From assembly GCF_003014675.1 (NCBI RefSeq), contig NZ_PYAU01000001.1, forward strand, positions 1,302,001 through 1,366,000: 64,000 bases of DNA, in the 5' to 3' direction. The translations under genes and the position numbers were made by a program. Positions 34,086 through 42,876 of this stretch are shown piece after piece. Source of the DNA: Labedella gwakjiensis. GTDB lineage: Bacteria > Actinomycetota > Actinomycetes > Actinomycetales > Microbacteriaceae. Numbering within the stretch: position 1 is the first letter of the stretch; every line of letters begins with the position of its first letter. The notes under the pieces were generated by a model. The model was not told the origin of the DNA. It did not search any database and saw only the letters and a program-made list of their open reading frames with translations.

Positions 34086-35150
34086 ATGGCGCTGATCGAC
34101 AACGGCATCTACCGGAACGGGCATCGCGTCGCCGATCCCGCGAGCCTCGAGCAGACCTTCGACGCCCTCGACGACCGAGGCGGCCTGGCGTGGATCGGGT
34201 TGTATCGTCCGACGAACGAGGAGCTCACCGCCGTCGCCCGGGAGTTCAGCCTGCACCCTCTCGCCGTGGAGGACGCCCGCAAGGGCCACCAGCGCGCCAA
34301 GCTCGAGCGTTATGGAGACACCCTCTTCGCCGTCCTCCGCCCGGCGTGGTACGACGAGGAGAACGAGAGCGTCGAATTCGGTGAGATCCACATCTTCACC
34401 GGCCCCACGTTCGTCGTCACCGTGCGGCACGCGTCGAAGCCGGCCCTCGCAGACGTCCGCAAGCGCCTCGAAGGCCGGCCCGGCTACCTGGCGGCGGGAT
34501 CGGAAGCGGTACTGACGGCGATCCTCGACGAGATCATCGACGGCTACTCTCCGGTCGTCGCCGGCGTGCAGGACGACATCGACGAGATCGAGGACGACCT
34601 GTTCGATGGTCAGGTCGACCCCGAATCCTCGAAGCGCATCTACCAGCTTCTCTCCGAGGTGATCGGATTCCAGCGCGCCATCGGGCCGTTGAGCGGCATG
34701 CTCGACGCGCTCCTCCGCGGCGCGGCCAAGTACGGAACCAACGAGGACGTGCAGGACCAGCTGCGGAACGTGTACGACCACGCCATCCGCATCACCGAGC
34801 GGGTGGACACCTTCCGCGCCCTCCTCGAGAACGCCCTCACCCTGCACTCGACGCTCGTGACGCAGGAGCAGAACGACGCGATGCGGCGGATGACCCGCGC
34901 GAGCCTCGCGCAAGGGGAGGAGAGCCGGCAGCTCACGCGGGCCTCCATCGCTCAGGGCGAGGAGGTGAAGAAGATCTCGTCGTGGGCAGCCATCCTGTTC
35001 GCCCCGACACTCATCGCGTCAATCTACGGCATGAACTTCGACCACATGCCGGAGCTGCACTGGGTGTTCGGCTACCCCTTCGCCGTGGGACTGATGGTCG
35101 TCCTCGGAGTCGTCCTCTGGACGATCTTCAAGCGGAGGAACTGGCTGTGA
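34086..35150 (+). CDS. corA: CorA-family divalent-cation channel
   Basis: This 354-residue magnesium/cobalt transporter of the CorA family has a large acidic cytoplasmic domain (NEELTAVAREFSLHPLAVED at the start) and long helices. Two C-terminal membrane segments are joined by the diagnostic selectivity loop YGMNFDHMPEL. The basic C-terminus KRRNWL is typical. A repeated motif in the stalk helix, RASLAQGEESRQLTRASIAQ, precedes the first membrane segment. The ribosome site tgaggag overlaps a hairpin, suggesting translation control through the leader. Confidence 0.94.
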   Translation: MALIDNGIYRNGHRVADPASLEQTFDALDDRGGLAWIGLYRPTNEELTAVAREFSLHPLAVEDARKGHQRAKLERYGDTLFAVLRPAWYDEENESVEFGEIHIFTGPTFVVTVRHASKPALADVRKRLEGRPGYLAAGSEAVLTAILDEIIDGYSPVVAGVQDDIDEIEDDLFDGQVDPESSKRIYQLLSEVIGFQRAIGPLSGMLDALLRGAAKYGTNEDVQDQLRNVYDHAIRITERVDTFRALLENALTLHSTLVTQEQNDAMRRMTRASLAQGEESRQLTRASIAQGEEVKKISSWAAILFAPTLIASIYGMNFDHMPELHWVFGYPFAVGLMVVLGVVLWTIFKRRNWL

Positions 35151-35166
35151 CGGGCACCCGGCCCGG

Positions 35167-36453
35167 TCACGCCCCGGCGTAGAAGGCGGTCGCGGCCGCG
35201 GCGAGCGCCGTCACGTCGTCGACGTGCACGAGCTCGCGGGCGGAGTGCATCGACAGGAGCGGCACGCCGACGTCGACCGTGCGGATGCCGAGGCGTGTGG
35301 CCGTGAGCGGACCGATCGTCGATCCGCACGGAACGGTGTTGTTGGAGACGAACTCCTGGAACGGCACGCCGGCCGCGTCGCTCGCCCGCGCCCACAGCGC
35401 CGCACCGTGCGCGTCGGTGGAGTAGCGCTGGTTGGCGTTGATCTTCAGGAGCGGGCCGCGGCCGGCGAGCGGACGCACGACGGGGTCGTGCTTCTCGGGA
35501 TAGTTGGGGTGCACGGCGTGACCGGCGTCGGCCGAGACCACCCACGAGGCGGCGAAGGCGCGCGCGAGCTCCGAGGGCGCGGCTCCGAGGGCTCCGCCGA
35601 CGCGCGACAGCACGTCGGCGAGGAACGGGCCGCTCGCGCCGGACCGCGACTCCGAGCCGAGCTCCTCGTGGTCAAACGCCGCGAGCACCAGGACGGCCTC
35701 CCCGTCCGAGCCGGAGTCCGCGGCGGAGAGCAGCGCCGTCAGTCCGGCGTGCACCGAACTGAGATTGTCGAGCCGACCGGACGCGAACAGGGCGTCCCCC
35801 TGCCCGAAGGTCCGCGGCTCCTGCGTGTCCGCGGTGAGGAGGTCGTAGCCGAGCACGTCGGCGGAGTCGACGCCCGCGAGCTCGGCGAACAGGCCCACGA
35901 GGTCGCCGGCTGTCGGCTCCCCCGTTCCGAACACGGGCTGGACGTGGCGCTGGCGGTCGAGAGCGAGCCCGGCGTTCGCATCGCGGTCGAGGTGGATCGC
36001 GAGCTGCGGGATGCGCAGGTACGGGCCCGTGCGCACGAGGCGCTCGGCTCCGTCCCGCGTCACGATGCGCCCGGCGAGCTCGAGCTCCCGGTCGAGCCAC
36101 GAGTTGAGGAGGGGACCGCCGTAGATCTCGACGCCGGCCTGCAGCCAGCCGGCCGCCGCCGTGGTGGGCTTCGGCTTCAGCTTGAAGCCGGGAGAGTCCG
36201 TGTGTGCGCCGACGATGCGGAACGGCGTCGTGGCCGTCGCGCCCTCGGGGACGGCGACGACGATGACGGCGCCGTCGCGCACGACGGCGATCCGCGCGCC
36301 GGGGGTGACCACCCCGGCCCAGTCCGTCGTCTCATCGAGCACCGTGAAGCCGGCAGCCGTCGCGCGCACCGCCACCTCGCGCGCAGCGTGGTACGACGAC
36401 GGCGAGGCGGTGACGAAGCGGGCGAGATCGGCGACGTGTGCGGCGGAATCCAT
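35167..36453 (-). CDS. M18-family aspartyl aminopeptidase
   Basis: This 428-residue cytoplasmic aminopeptidase removes N-terminal acidic residues from peptides. Metal-binding and catalytic segments of the M18 family are present: VGAHTDSPGFKLKPKP, AFDHEELGSESRSGASGP, VSADAGHAVHPNYPEKHDP and the C-terminal PLLSMHSARELVHVDD. Together these supply the histidines, aspartates and glutamates for two zinc ions. The start at 36453 gives normal length; the open frame extends far upstream without support. It is divergent from the small gene at 36522. Confidence 0.92.
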   Translation of the reverse strand: MDSAAHVADLARFVTASPSSYHAAREVAVRATAAGFTVLDETTDWAGVVTPGARIAVVRDGAVIVVAVPEGATATTPFRIVGAHTDSPGFKLKPKPTTAAAGWLQAGVEIYGGPLLNSWLDRELELAGRIVTRDGAERLVRTGPYLRIPQLAIHLDRDANAGLALDRQRHVQPVFGTGEPTAGDLVGLFAELAGVDSADVLGYDLLTADTQEPRTFGQGDALFASGRLDNLSSVHAGLTALLSAADSGSDGEAVLVLAAFDHEELGSESRSGASGPFLADVLSRVGGALGAAPSELARAFAASWVVSADAGHAVHPNYPEKHDPVVRPLAGRGPLLKINANQRYSTDAHGAALWARASDAAGVPFQEFVSNNTVPCGSTIGPLTATRLGIRTVDVGVPLLSMHSARELVHVDDVTALAAAATAFYAGA

Positions 36454-36521
36454 GCCCCCATCCAACCACCGCCCCCGCACAACGCGTGGGCGTCGGGCAC
36501 GGGACACGGCAGGATGGAGGG

Positions 36522-36818
36522 GTGAACGCGGCTGAGCATCTGACGGCGGACCTCGAGGAACGACGCGGGAACCGCGTCGTGAAGGGCGCGCGGTTCCTCG
36601 CCAACCTCGTGCTCGCGGGCGCGGGCGCCGGACTCGACAACATCGCCGACGTCGACCTCGTGGTGCGTCGACGCGACTCGGGTCGCGAGGTGCTGCGGAC
36701 CCCCGCCGACATGGGCGATCCCGAGTTCCTCCTGCACCAGGTGCGCCGGGACCTCGAGTCGAAGACCGTCGAGGAGTTCGTCGCCGAATGGCGCCTGCCC
36801 GACACCCCCTCCGCCTGA
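36522..36818 (+). CDS. Small conserved hypothetical protein
   Basis: This 98-residue protein begins with GTG at 36522, preceded by ggatggagg. It is soluble and charged, with the stretch KGARFLANLVLAGAGAGLDN followed by DVDLVVRRRDSGREVLR. The end resembles a helix (DPEFLLHQVRRDLESKTVEE). It sits in the 150-base divergent space of the aminopeptidase and upstream of the bacteriocin operon. No family was recognised, but size, frame and site support a real gene. Confidence 0.7.
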   Translation: MNAAEHLTADLEERRGNRVVKGARFLANLVLAGAGAGLDNIADVDLVVRRRDSGREVLRTPADMGDPEFLLHQVRRDLESKTVEEFVAEWRLPDTPSA

Positions 36819-36899
36819 CGATCGCTCCGCCCGGCACCCCCTCCGTCTGACCGATCGCGCCCCGACCCGGCATCTCACCTCGACACCTCGGTGTCCGAT

Positions 36900-36927
36900 T
36901 TGTCCACACCCCGATCCGATCTAGTAT
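36900..36927 (+). promoter_or_regulatory. Promoter of the bacteriocin operon
   Basis: TTGTCC at 36900 and TAGTAT at 36922 are separated by 16 bases in an AT-richer stretch 75 bases before the bacteriocin ATG. A very strong ribosome site, aaagggaggg, lies just before the start. Confidence 0.6.
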
Positions 36928-37002
36928 CTGTATGGGTACTTTCGCTATGGTCGTTGTGAACCGGGTCGCTCGGCTCGGTACCGAAGGGAAAGGGAGGGAT
37001 CC

Positions 37003-37320
37003 ATGAATCGCTGGAAGAGCGCCGGTCTGAAGGGACTGGCTGCCGCGGGGGTCGCACTGACGGTCGTCCTCACGCCGATGGCGGGAGCTGAGGCCGGCAC
37101 GACCACGAAGAAGGCGGGTGGCGGTCTGTGGGAGTACGGCGTGGAATCCGTCGTCTTCTCGCACTACCACCACGCGAAGAAGTACCACTCCGCCACGGCC
37201 TGCGACGGCGGCATCGTGATGCACTGCAGCAAGAAGAGCGCCGCACCGGGCTCCTGGGCCAAGGCCTCCACGGGCAAGACCTACATCGGCGGCAACACGG
37301 CGTACTGGGACACCTACTGA
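37003..37320 (+). CDS. Lactococcin 972-like bacteriocin precursor
   Basis: This 105-residue secreted peptide has a Sec signal (residues 1-30, core AAAGVALTVVLTPMAGAEA). The mature part carries the lactococcin 972 family layout: GGGLWEYGVESVVFSHYHH, then KYHSATACDG, then SWAKASTGKTYIGGNTAYW. Family members bind lipid II and block septum formation in related Gram-positives. Two cysteines (ACDG and HCSK) in the middle are not in lactococcin 972 itself and could form a disulfide. The gene has a strong ribosome site and heads a three-gene operon. The usual immunity membrane protein and ABC transporter genes are absent. Confidence 0.85.
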   Translation: MNRWKSAGLKGLAAAGVALTVVLTPMAGAEAGTTTKKAGGGLWEYGVESVVFSHYHHAKKYHSATACDGGIVMHCSKKSAAPGSWAKASTGKTYIGGNTAYWDTY

Positions 37321-37325
37321 TCCCG

Positions 37326-37928
37326 ATGCGCACACGGAAGCGACGCGCCCGGATCGTCCTCGGTCTCGGTGCCATCGCCCTCACCTGCTCGGCCGCCGGA
37401 TGCACGACTGCGTCCGACGGCCGGGCGGTCTCGGACGACCCGACGTCCATCGCTGCCGCCCCTCCCACCCCGTTCAGCGGACCGTGGGCCGAACTGCTCA
37501 CGATGACCTACGGCGAGGTCGGTCCGGTGGAGCAGGACGCCCTCGAGGACGGCGTCATCGACGAACAGGAGTACGCCTACTTCTCCGACCGGATCGTGGA
37601 GTGCCTCGCCGACCTGGGTGTAGAGGCTTCCTTCTCGGACGGATCGACACTCGACTACACGACCCCGGACTCCGTGGGCGAGGAGCGCATCGACGCATGC
37701 CTGGCCGACAACGGCATCAAGCTCCTCACCGCCCACGACGCGATCGAGCGCAACCCGGAGAACCTCGACGAGTCGACCATCATGGTCGAATGCCTGCAGC
37801 GGGTCGGGCTCGTGGGGCGCGACTACACGCCTGACGACTACGACGACGGAATCGACCTCACGGCGATGTCCGACGACGAGGACTTCGAGGGCTGTCTCGC
37901 CGATCCGCTCGCCTACAGGGAGGGATGA
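37326..37928 (+). CDS. Lipoprotein downstream of the bacteriocin gene
   Basis: This 200-residue acidic lipoprotein has a signal ending ALTCSAAGCTTA, with the cysteine at about residue 26. The mature part contains two similar-looking halves with the pattern IVECLADLGVEA and MVECLQRVGLVG, each followed by acidic residues. This suggests an internal repeat with paired cysteines. It starts five bases after the bacteriocin stop, lacks a clear ribosome site and is probably translationally coupled. An immunity role on the cell surface is an inference from position. Confidence 0.75.
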   Translation: MRTRKRRARIVLGLGAIALTCSAAGCTTASDGRAVSDDPTSIAAAPPTPFSGPWAELLTMTYGEVGPVEQDALEDGVIDEQEYAYFSDRIVECLADLGVEASFSDGSTLDYTTPDSVGEERIDACLADNGIKLLTAHDAIERNPENLDESTIMVECLQRVGLVGRDYTPDDYDDGIDLTAMSDDEDFEGCLADPLAYREG

Positions 37929-38098
37929 CCGCCGTGGACATCGTCTCGACCCTGGTCGCCGTCGCCCTGACCGCGGCCGTCGTCATCCCCCTGATCGTGG
38001 TGGTCGTCCTCGTCCGGCAGCTCGTCGCTATTGCGCGATCAACGCGTCGCCGACGGGATCAGGACGATGAGAGGGACCGGGCGGACCTCGACGAATGA
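37925..38098 (+). CDS. 57-residue single-pass membrane peptide in bacteriocin operon
   Basis: ATG at 37925 overlaps the lipoprotein stop (ATGA) and agggagg lies just upstream. The product has one strong hydrophobic helix of about 28 residues (VALTAAVVIPLIVVVVLV core) followed by a basic then acidic tail (RSTRRRRDQDDERDRADLDE). The layout suggests an N-out, tail-in membrane peptide. As third gene of the operon it could aid immunity or secretion. It is too short for common gene finders and may be missed in annotations. Confidence 0.72.
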   Translation: MTAVDIVSTLVAVALTAAVVIPLIVVVVLVRQLVAIARSTRRRRDQDDERDRADLDE

Positions 38099-38113
38099 CC
38101 GGAGCCCGAGCGA

Positions 38114-38989
38114 TCACCGCGGCGTCATGTCCTCTCGGGGAGCCATCGAGATGCCCAGCAATCCGATGCGCACGCCGCGCGCTCGATCCCACTCGGCGCC
38201 ATCGATCAGTCCGCGCTCAGCGAGAACCTCCAGCGCACCCTGGAGATCGGCGGAGACGCGCGCGCGTTCCGCGGGCGGCATCGATTCGACGGCCTCCTCC
38301 AGTCGCTTCAGGTTCCGGCGCCACCTGTCGCTCCCCCTGTGGGCGGGGCCTCGGAACAGGAGGAAATGGAGGAGCCCGACGACGACGTCCGCCACGAGCC
38401 CGAGAACGCCGAACGCTCCCGCGGCGGCCTCTTCGCTGATCGCGAGAACCGCGACCCCGGCCGCCAGGACCGAGGGGATGAGGTGCAGTGCCCCCAGAAG
38501 CCGGTGGATGCCGGGATCGGTCCCGAGCGACTCCCGGACCTCGGTGATGAGGCCGTTTCCCCCGAGCACGGCGGCGATGCCGGCGAGAATTCCGGCGACG
38601 CCGACCTGCGCGATGTCGTCGCGGTCGAACACCCACGGCACGATGAGCAGGAAGGCGATGATCGGGAGGACGAAACTCGCGATGTGCGAGAGGGTCACGA
38701 GACATCCCCAGGCCGGCGCGACACTCGCGCCGAGATCCCTCCAGGCAGCGGACGGCGCGAAGAACGCGAGTGCCCGTCGCAATCGCGGGAGGTGGTGCAG
38801 CGCTCGGGCTTCGAGCTTCCACCAGTCCAGCGGCGCCCACTCTCGGGCCGCACGGGCATAGGAGGTCGCCGGCGTGGAGTTCAGTTCCGCCACAGCACGT
38901 TCCGCTCCTCGTGATGTGATCTCACCCGCACCGACCTCCCACAGCTCGACATGTCCCACGCCGACTCGCTCGTCGACGATGATTCGCAC
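38114..38989 (-). CDS. Multi-pass membrane protein of unknown function
   Basis: This 291-residue protein starts with GTG at 38989. The first 95 residues are soluble with a WAPLDWWKLEARALHHLPRL stretch. Four hydrophobic segments follow. A cytoplasmic tail ends with a helix-rich region (MPPAERARVSADLQGALEVL). It is convergent with the bacteriocin operon, only 15 bases apart, and divergent from a lipoprotein gene. No family was recognised. Confidence 0.65.
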   Translation of the reverse strand: MRIIVDERVGVGHVELWEVGAGEITSRGAERAVAELNSTPATSYARAAREWAPLDWWKLEARALHHLPRLRRALAFFAPSAAWRDLGASVAPAWGCLVTLSHIASFVLPIIAFLLIVPWVFDRDDIAQVGVAGILAGIAAVLGGNGLITEVRESLGTDPGIHRLLGALHLIPSVLAAGVAVLAISEEAAAGAFGVLGLVADVVVGLLHFLLFRGPAHRGSDRWRRNLKRLEEAVESMPPAERARVSADLQGALEVLAERGLIDGAEWDRARGVRIGLLGISMAPREDMTPR

Positions 38990-39069
38990 CGCTCATCCGG
39001 ACCTCGCGCACGTCTTCGACGACAATGGCTACACCGATGACCCCACGATCGAGGGAACGAGTGACGTAC

Positions 39070-39573
39070 ATGCGACAGATTCGGCGACGAACATCGATCA
39101 CCCTAACGGTGTTGATCGGATCGCTGCTCACCGTCAACGTTACGGGGTGCGCCACCGCGACCCCCGACCCCGAGAAGACCACCGAGGAGGCTCCCGTCGT
39201 GGAGTACGGAGACCTGTCAGAGGCGCTGTCGACGGCTGTCCCGCGGATCGTCGGCGTCGAGGACCTGGGGCGATCAGGCAACGGTGCCGGCTACCGCCTC
39301 GACGCGACCCTGGTGCTCGATTCGGCTGAACCGTTCACAGGCGACGAACTCGACGCGGCGGCGGAGGCCATCTGGCGCACACTGCCGTGGGAGCCCAACG
39401 CGATCGCGCTCGTCGCCGGGGTCGACGGCGCGGACGGGGACGGGCCGGAAGCCGTCGACCTCCGAGCAGCCGCCGCCGACCTCTCGCCGATGGGGCACAC
39501 GGACGTCGGTCAGGGCGGGGTGAGCCTCTTCGACATGGACGAGCGCTACGGCGAGTGGACCGCGCCCGAGTGA
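39070..39573 (+). CDS. Small lipoprotein of unknown function
   Basis: This 167-residue lipoprotein has signal SITLTVLIGSLLTVNVTGC, with the cysteine at about residue 27. The mature part has an alternating beta-alpha pattern (GYRLDATLVLDSAEPFTGDE, then ALVAGVDGADGD) without known domains. The start at 39070 gives a standard signal; GTG at 39061 would add three residues. It lies divergently from the membrane protein at 38989, with about 80 bases of shared upstream DNA. Confidence 0.7.
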   Translation: MRQIRRRTSITLTVLIGSLLTVNVTGCATATPDPEKTTEEAPVVEYGDLSEALSTAVPRIVGVEDLGRSGNGAGYRLDATLVLDSAEPFTGDELDAAAEAIWRTLPWEPNAIALVAGVDGADGDGPEAVDLRAAAADLSPMGHTDVGQGGVSLFDMDERYGEWTAPE

Positions 39574-39731
39574 GCGGTCGTGAGCTCCGCTTCCGACTCC
39601 CGGGAGATGGTCCTCGGTGGATCTGCACGATGGCGGCGTGACGAGACCCGGTGTCCCGATGGACACGCGCTAGTCGATGGACGGCGGGCATGCCACGGGG
39701 CGCATCGTGCGCACGCAGTCCCTAGCGTCGA

Positions 39732-40229
39732 ATGGTGCAGACCTTCCTCCCCTTCGCCGACTTCGCCCGCAGCGCGCGGACGCTCGATACGAAGCGCCTC
39801 GGCAAGCAGCGCGTCGAGACGCTTCAGGTGATGCGCGCCCTCACCGTGGAGGGCTACGGCTGGCGCAACCATCCAGCCGCCCGAATGTGGGAGGGGCATC
39901 GGCCGAGCCTCATGGCCTACCAGGATGCGACGTGCGACGAGTGGGAACGGCGCGGGTTCACCGACACGTGCCGGGAGAAGACGCTCGAGGTCCTCGCTCT
40001 TCCGTCCACCCTCTTCCGCCGCTCGCTCTCCCTGCCGGCCGTCGACGAGCTCCGCCTCTACCGCGCGGGCGAGACATCGCCACCGTCATGGCTCGGCCGC
40101 GAGGACGTGCACGCGAGCCACCGCTCAAACCTCGTCCGCAAGGATCCCGAACACTACATGCCGCTCTTCCCCGGGACGCCGCCCGACCTCGACTACGTGT
40201 GGCCGGTGTCCGGAGCAGAGGCCCGCTAG
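39732..40229 (+). CDS. MSMEG_6728-family protein (pyrimidine-dimer glycosylase-like)
   Basis: This 165-residue protein opens MVQTFLPFADFARSARTLDT followed by KRLGKQRVETLQVMRAL. This is the pattern of a family named after mycobacterial MSMEG_6728 and distantly related to T4 endonuclease V-type DNA repair proteins. A later WRNHPAARMWEGH stretch is also typical. Whether it cuts damaged DNA is not known. Its stop shares the palindromic CTAG with the stop of the convergent hydrolase gene. Confidence 0.8.
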   Translation: MVQTFLPFADFARSARTLDTKRLGKQRVETLQVMRALTVEGYGWRNHPAARMWEGHRPSLMAYQDATCDEWERRGFTDTCREKTLEVLALPSTLFRRSLSLPAVDELRLYRAGETSPPSWLGREDVHASHRSNLVRKDPEHYMPLFPGTPPDLDYVWPVSGAEAR

Positions 40230-40996
40230 CCGCCGAGGGTCTCCGCGAGGAAGTCGACGAAGACACTCCAGCTGCGACGATCGGCCGCCTCGCGGTAGTT
40301 CGGGCCGGGGAGGGTGAATGCGTGAGGTGCCCCGCTGTAGACGGAGACCTGCCAGTCGATGTCGTCGTTCGTGCGGAGCTCGTCCTGGAATGCGGCGACG
40401 GCCTCGTCCGGCACGATCGGGTCGCTTCCGCCGGTGAGGACCAGCAGCGGGGCTGCGATGAGCGCGACGTCGGCCGGCTCGTGCGCCGTGAGGATGCCGT
40501 GGAACGACGCGAAGCCGCGCGCGGGAGCCCCGATGCGTGCGAGCTCCAGGGTGACGGAACCGCCGAAGCAGTAGCCCGCCACAACGATGCGCCCCGCGTC
40601 GACCTCCGGCAGCGACGCGGCGAGGTCGAAGCCCGCGCGCACGCGACCGCGGAGGAGCTGCGTGTCGCCGTAGTAGCGGCCGGCCTCGGCCGATGCGCCC
40701 TCCATGTCGTCGTCGGCGAAGCGCACGCCCACGCCGTAGATGTCGATCGCGACCGCCGTGTAGCCGAGGCGGGCGAGCATGTGCGCGCGGGCCACGGGGT
40801 ACTCGCGCAGCCCGGTCCAGTCGTGCACGATCACGACCGTGGGTCGCGGACCGGACACGTTCGCGTCGGTGACGACGACGGCCTCGAGGGACACGCCGTC
40901 GTGCTCGTACGCGACGGTCCTCTCCACGACGTCCGCGCCCTCGGGCAGCGGAACGGAGTCGACGAGGGCGCGGTGGGGGGAAGAGAAGTCGGTCAT
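40226..40996 (-). CDS. Dienelactone hydrolase family protein
   Basis: This 256-residue alpha/beta hydrolase has the cysteine nucleophile elbow VVAGYCFGGSVTLELA. The aspartate is expected in VLTGGSDPIVPDEA and the histidine in SGAPHAFTLPG, which completes the dienelactone hydrolase triad. The N-terminal part has IVHDWTGLREYPVARAHMLA with the oxyanion region. The start at 40996 (MTDFSSPHRALV) gives normal length. The true substrate may be any small lactone or ester. It is convergent with the preceding gene with overlapping stops. Confidence 0.88.
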   Translation of the reverse strand: MTDFSSPHRALVDSVPLPEGADVVERTVAYEHDGVSLEAVVVTDANVSGPRPTVVIVHDWTGLREYPVARAHMLARLGYTAVAIDIYGVGVRFADDDMEGASAEAGRYYGDTQLLRGRVRAGFDLAASLPEVDAGRIVVAGYCFGGSVTLELARIGAPARGFASFHGILTAHEPADVALIAAPLLVLTGGSDPIVPDEAVAAFQDELRTNDDIDWQVSVYSGAPHAFTLPGPNYREAADRRSWSVFVDFLAETLGG

Positions 40997-41012
40997 GCCG
41001 CGAACACTACTC

Positions 41013-41044
41013 GGGGAACCCGACACCGTGGTGAAGGGTTCCCC
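41013..41044. terminator. Hairpin between exported-protein gene and hydrolase
   Basis: Arms ggggaaccc and gggttcccc form a nine-base-pair stem with a 14-base loop, 20 bases after the stop of the 41065 gene. It would end the four-gene SipW cassette transcript before the hydrolase gene. Confidence 0.6.
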
Positions 41045-41064
41045 GCGTAGCGTTCCGACCGCGC

Positions 41065-42876
41065 TCAGGACGCGGTCGGCAACCCGTTCGACCCCGCGAT
41101 CGACGTCGCGAACTCCACGAACGCGACACCACCTCCCGGGGCCACCTCGTCGAGGAGGCCGACCCGCAGGGCGCTCACCGAGAACTCGCCGCTCGTGGTG
41201 GCCGTCGGCCCCTCGAACGTCGATCCGGGGGGCGCGTCCGGCTGGTCGGGCTGCACGTTGACCACGAGCGAGACGACCGACGGGAGCGCCTCGACCACGT
41301 CGCCGAGCAGGACGACGACCGGAGCGGTGACCGCGGCGAGCGCTGTCCCGGCCGTGGTCAGCGGGGTGATGAGCGACGTCGTCACCCGGTTGGCGACAGC
41401 GGTCAGCACGGTTCCCGAGAGCCCGTTCAGCGTGGAGATGAGGCCCGTGATGCTGAGACCGAGTGGCGACAGGAGACCGTTCAGGAGCGTGAGGTTGCCT
41501 CCCGGCACGAGCGCTGCGTTGACCGCGAGCGACGCGGTCCCACCCGTGAGCTGGCCGATCGTCGAGGTCGAGTCGATGTCGACGGTGACGAGGGCCGTGC
41601 TTCCGAGACTCACCCTCGTGGCGAGGTCGATGACCACGGTGGCCGTCTGGATCTCGGCGCGGAGGGCGTCGATGACGTCCGTCGTCCACCCGTCGAGGAG
41701 GACGCCGGCCCGTGCGGTGATGTCGTTCACCACGTCGCTGTTCAGCACGAGCTCGGTGTTGGGGTCGAGCTCGTTGAGGCCGCCGGCGCCGTCGCCCAGC
41801 AGGTAGGCGAGGTCCACCGAGATCGACCCGGTCGAGGGATCGATCGTGACCACGTCGTCCGAGAGGGGCGTGGAGAGCAAGGGCTCGACCGCTCCTTCCA
41901 GATCGAGACCCGTGATCGAGACCGTGCCCGTGAACGACCCGAGCGACAGCGCCGGCAGGATCCCGCCGATGAGCGAGCTCCGGATCACGCCGCTGATCAG
42001 TCCGTTCGGACCGGTCAGTGCCGTGGCCGCGGTGTCGAGATTCGTCACCGTGGTGTCGACCTGGTCGCTCAGCGCCGCGACGAGCGGGCTGTCGACGTCG
42101 AGATCGAGGCTCGCGATGCCGTAGTCGCGGTCGACTCCCGAGACGGAACCGTCGCCCCACTCGTCGCTGAGCGCCGCTGCGCAGAAGTCGAGCGTCGATT
42201 GCGATCCCACGGCGCCCACCTCGAGGGCCGCGTCGGTGACGCCGCCGATCCCCGGGAGGATGCCGTCGAGCGACAAGCGCGCCGGTTCGGGGAGCTCGTC
42301 CGGCGGGGTGTCCGCCGAGACGAGGACCGACCCGGTGTTGTCGACGAGGCCGGATGCGGCCGTCGAGACGCCCGTGGTCTGCACGCGCCCGAACTGGTTC
42401 ACGGCTCCGACCGACGTGCCCGGCAACCCCACGGTGAGACCCGTGAGGTCGAGCCCAACGATGCCGCCGAGGGCCGAGACCACGAGGGGCCTCGCGTAGG
42501 TGTCACGCCCGGGGTCGCCGTCGCCGGCACCCAGGTCGACGGCGTTCGCCGGCGACACCACGACGGGGTCGTCGCCCGAGCGCTCGAGCACGAGAGGCTC
42601 GAGCTCCGCGACGGTGCCGAGGTCCTGACCGAGGAGCGCGCCCCGGAGGAACGCCGACTCGGCCCGCACGGCGTATCCCGTGTCGACGCCGCAGTCGAAG
42701 CTCGACGTGCCCACGGTCGCGTTCGTCCACTCGGAGTCGTCCCACGCGGCGAGCGTCGAGGAGACGCCGGACGGCACCACGACGACCGCGGCGAGCGCGA
42801 CGGCGAGACTCGCGGCGGACCGCGCACGCATCGTCTTGTGCGAGTGCGACCGGCGCCTCGGGTCGGGCAGCTTCAT
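41065..42876 (-). CDS. Choice-of-anchor G family exported protein
   Basis: This 603-residue surface protein resembles the choice-of-anchor G family. The N-terminus is basic and a hydrophobic stretch leads to LAAWDDSEW, the same motif as in the SipW-type substrate at 44289. The body is a long series of beta-rich repeats of valine, threonine and aspartate (SVDLAYLLGDGAGGLNELDP, DITARAGVLLDGWTTDVIDA). No C-terminal anchor was found. It is coupled by a four-base overlap to the upstream gene and is probably processed by the signal peptidase of the cassette. A cell-surface role is likely. Confidence 0.75.
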   Translation of the reverse strand: MKLPDPRRRSHSHKTMRARSAASLAVALAAVVVVPSGVSSTLAAWDDSEWTNATVGTSSFDCGVDTGYAVRAESAFLRGALLGQDLGTVAELEPLVLERSGDDPVVVSPANAVDLGAGDGDPGRDTYARPLVVSALGGIVGLDLTGLTVGLPGTSVGAVNQFGRVQTTGVSTAASGLVDNTGSVLVSADTPPDELPEPARLSLDGILPGIGGVTDAALEVGAVGSQSTLDFCAAALSDEWGDGSVSGVDRDYGIASLDLDVDSPLVAALSDQVDTTVTNLDTAATALTGPNGLISGVIRSSLIGGILPALSLGSFTGTVSITGLDLEGAVEPLLSTPLSDDVVTIDPSTGSISVDLAYLLGDGAGGLNELDPNTELVLNSDVVNDITARAGVLLDGWTTDVIDALRAEIQTATVVIDLATRVSLGSTALVTVDIDSTSTIGQLTGGTASLAVNAALVPGGNLTLLNGLLSPLGLSITGLISTLNGLSGTVLTAVANRVTTSLITPLTTAGTALAAVTAPVVVLLGDVVEALPSVVSLVVNVQPDQPDAPPGSTFEGPTATTSGEFSVSALRVGLLDEVAPGGGVAFVEFATSIAGSNGLPTAS

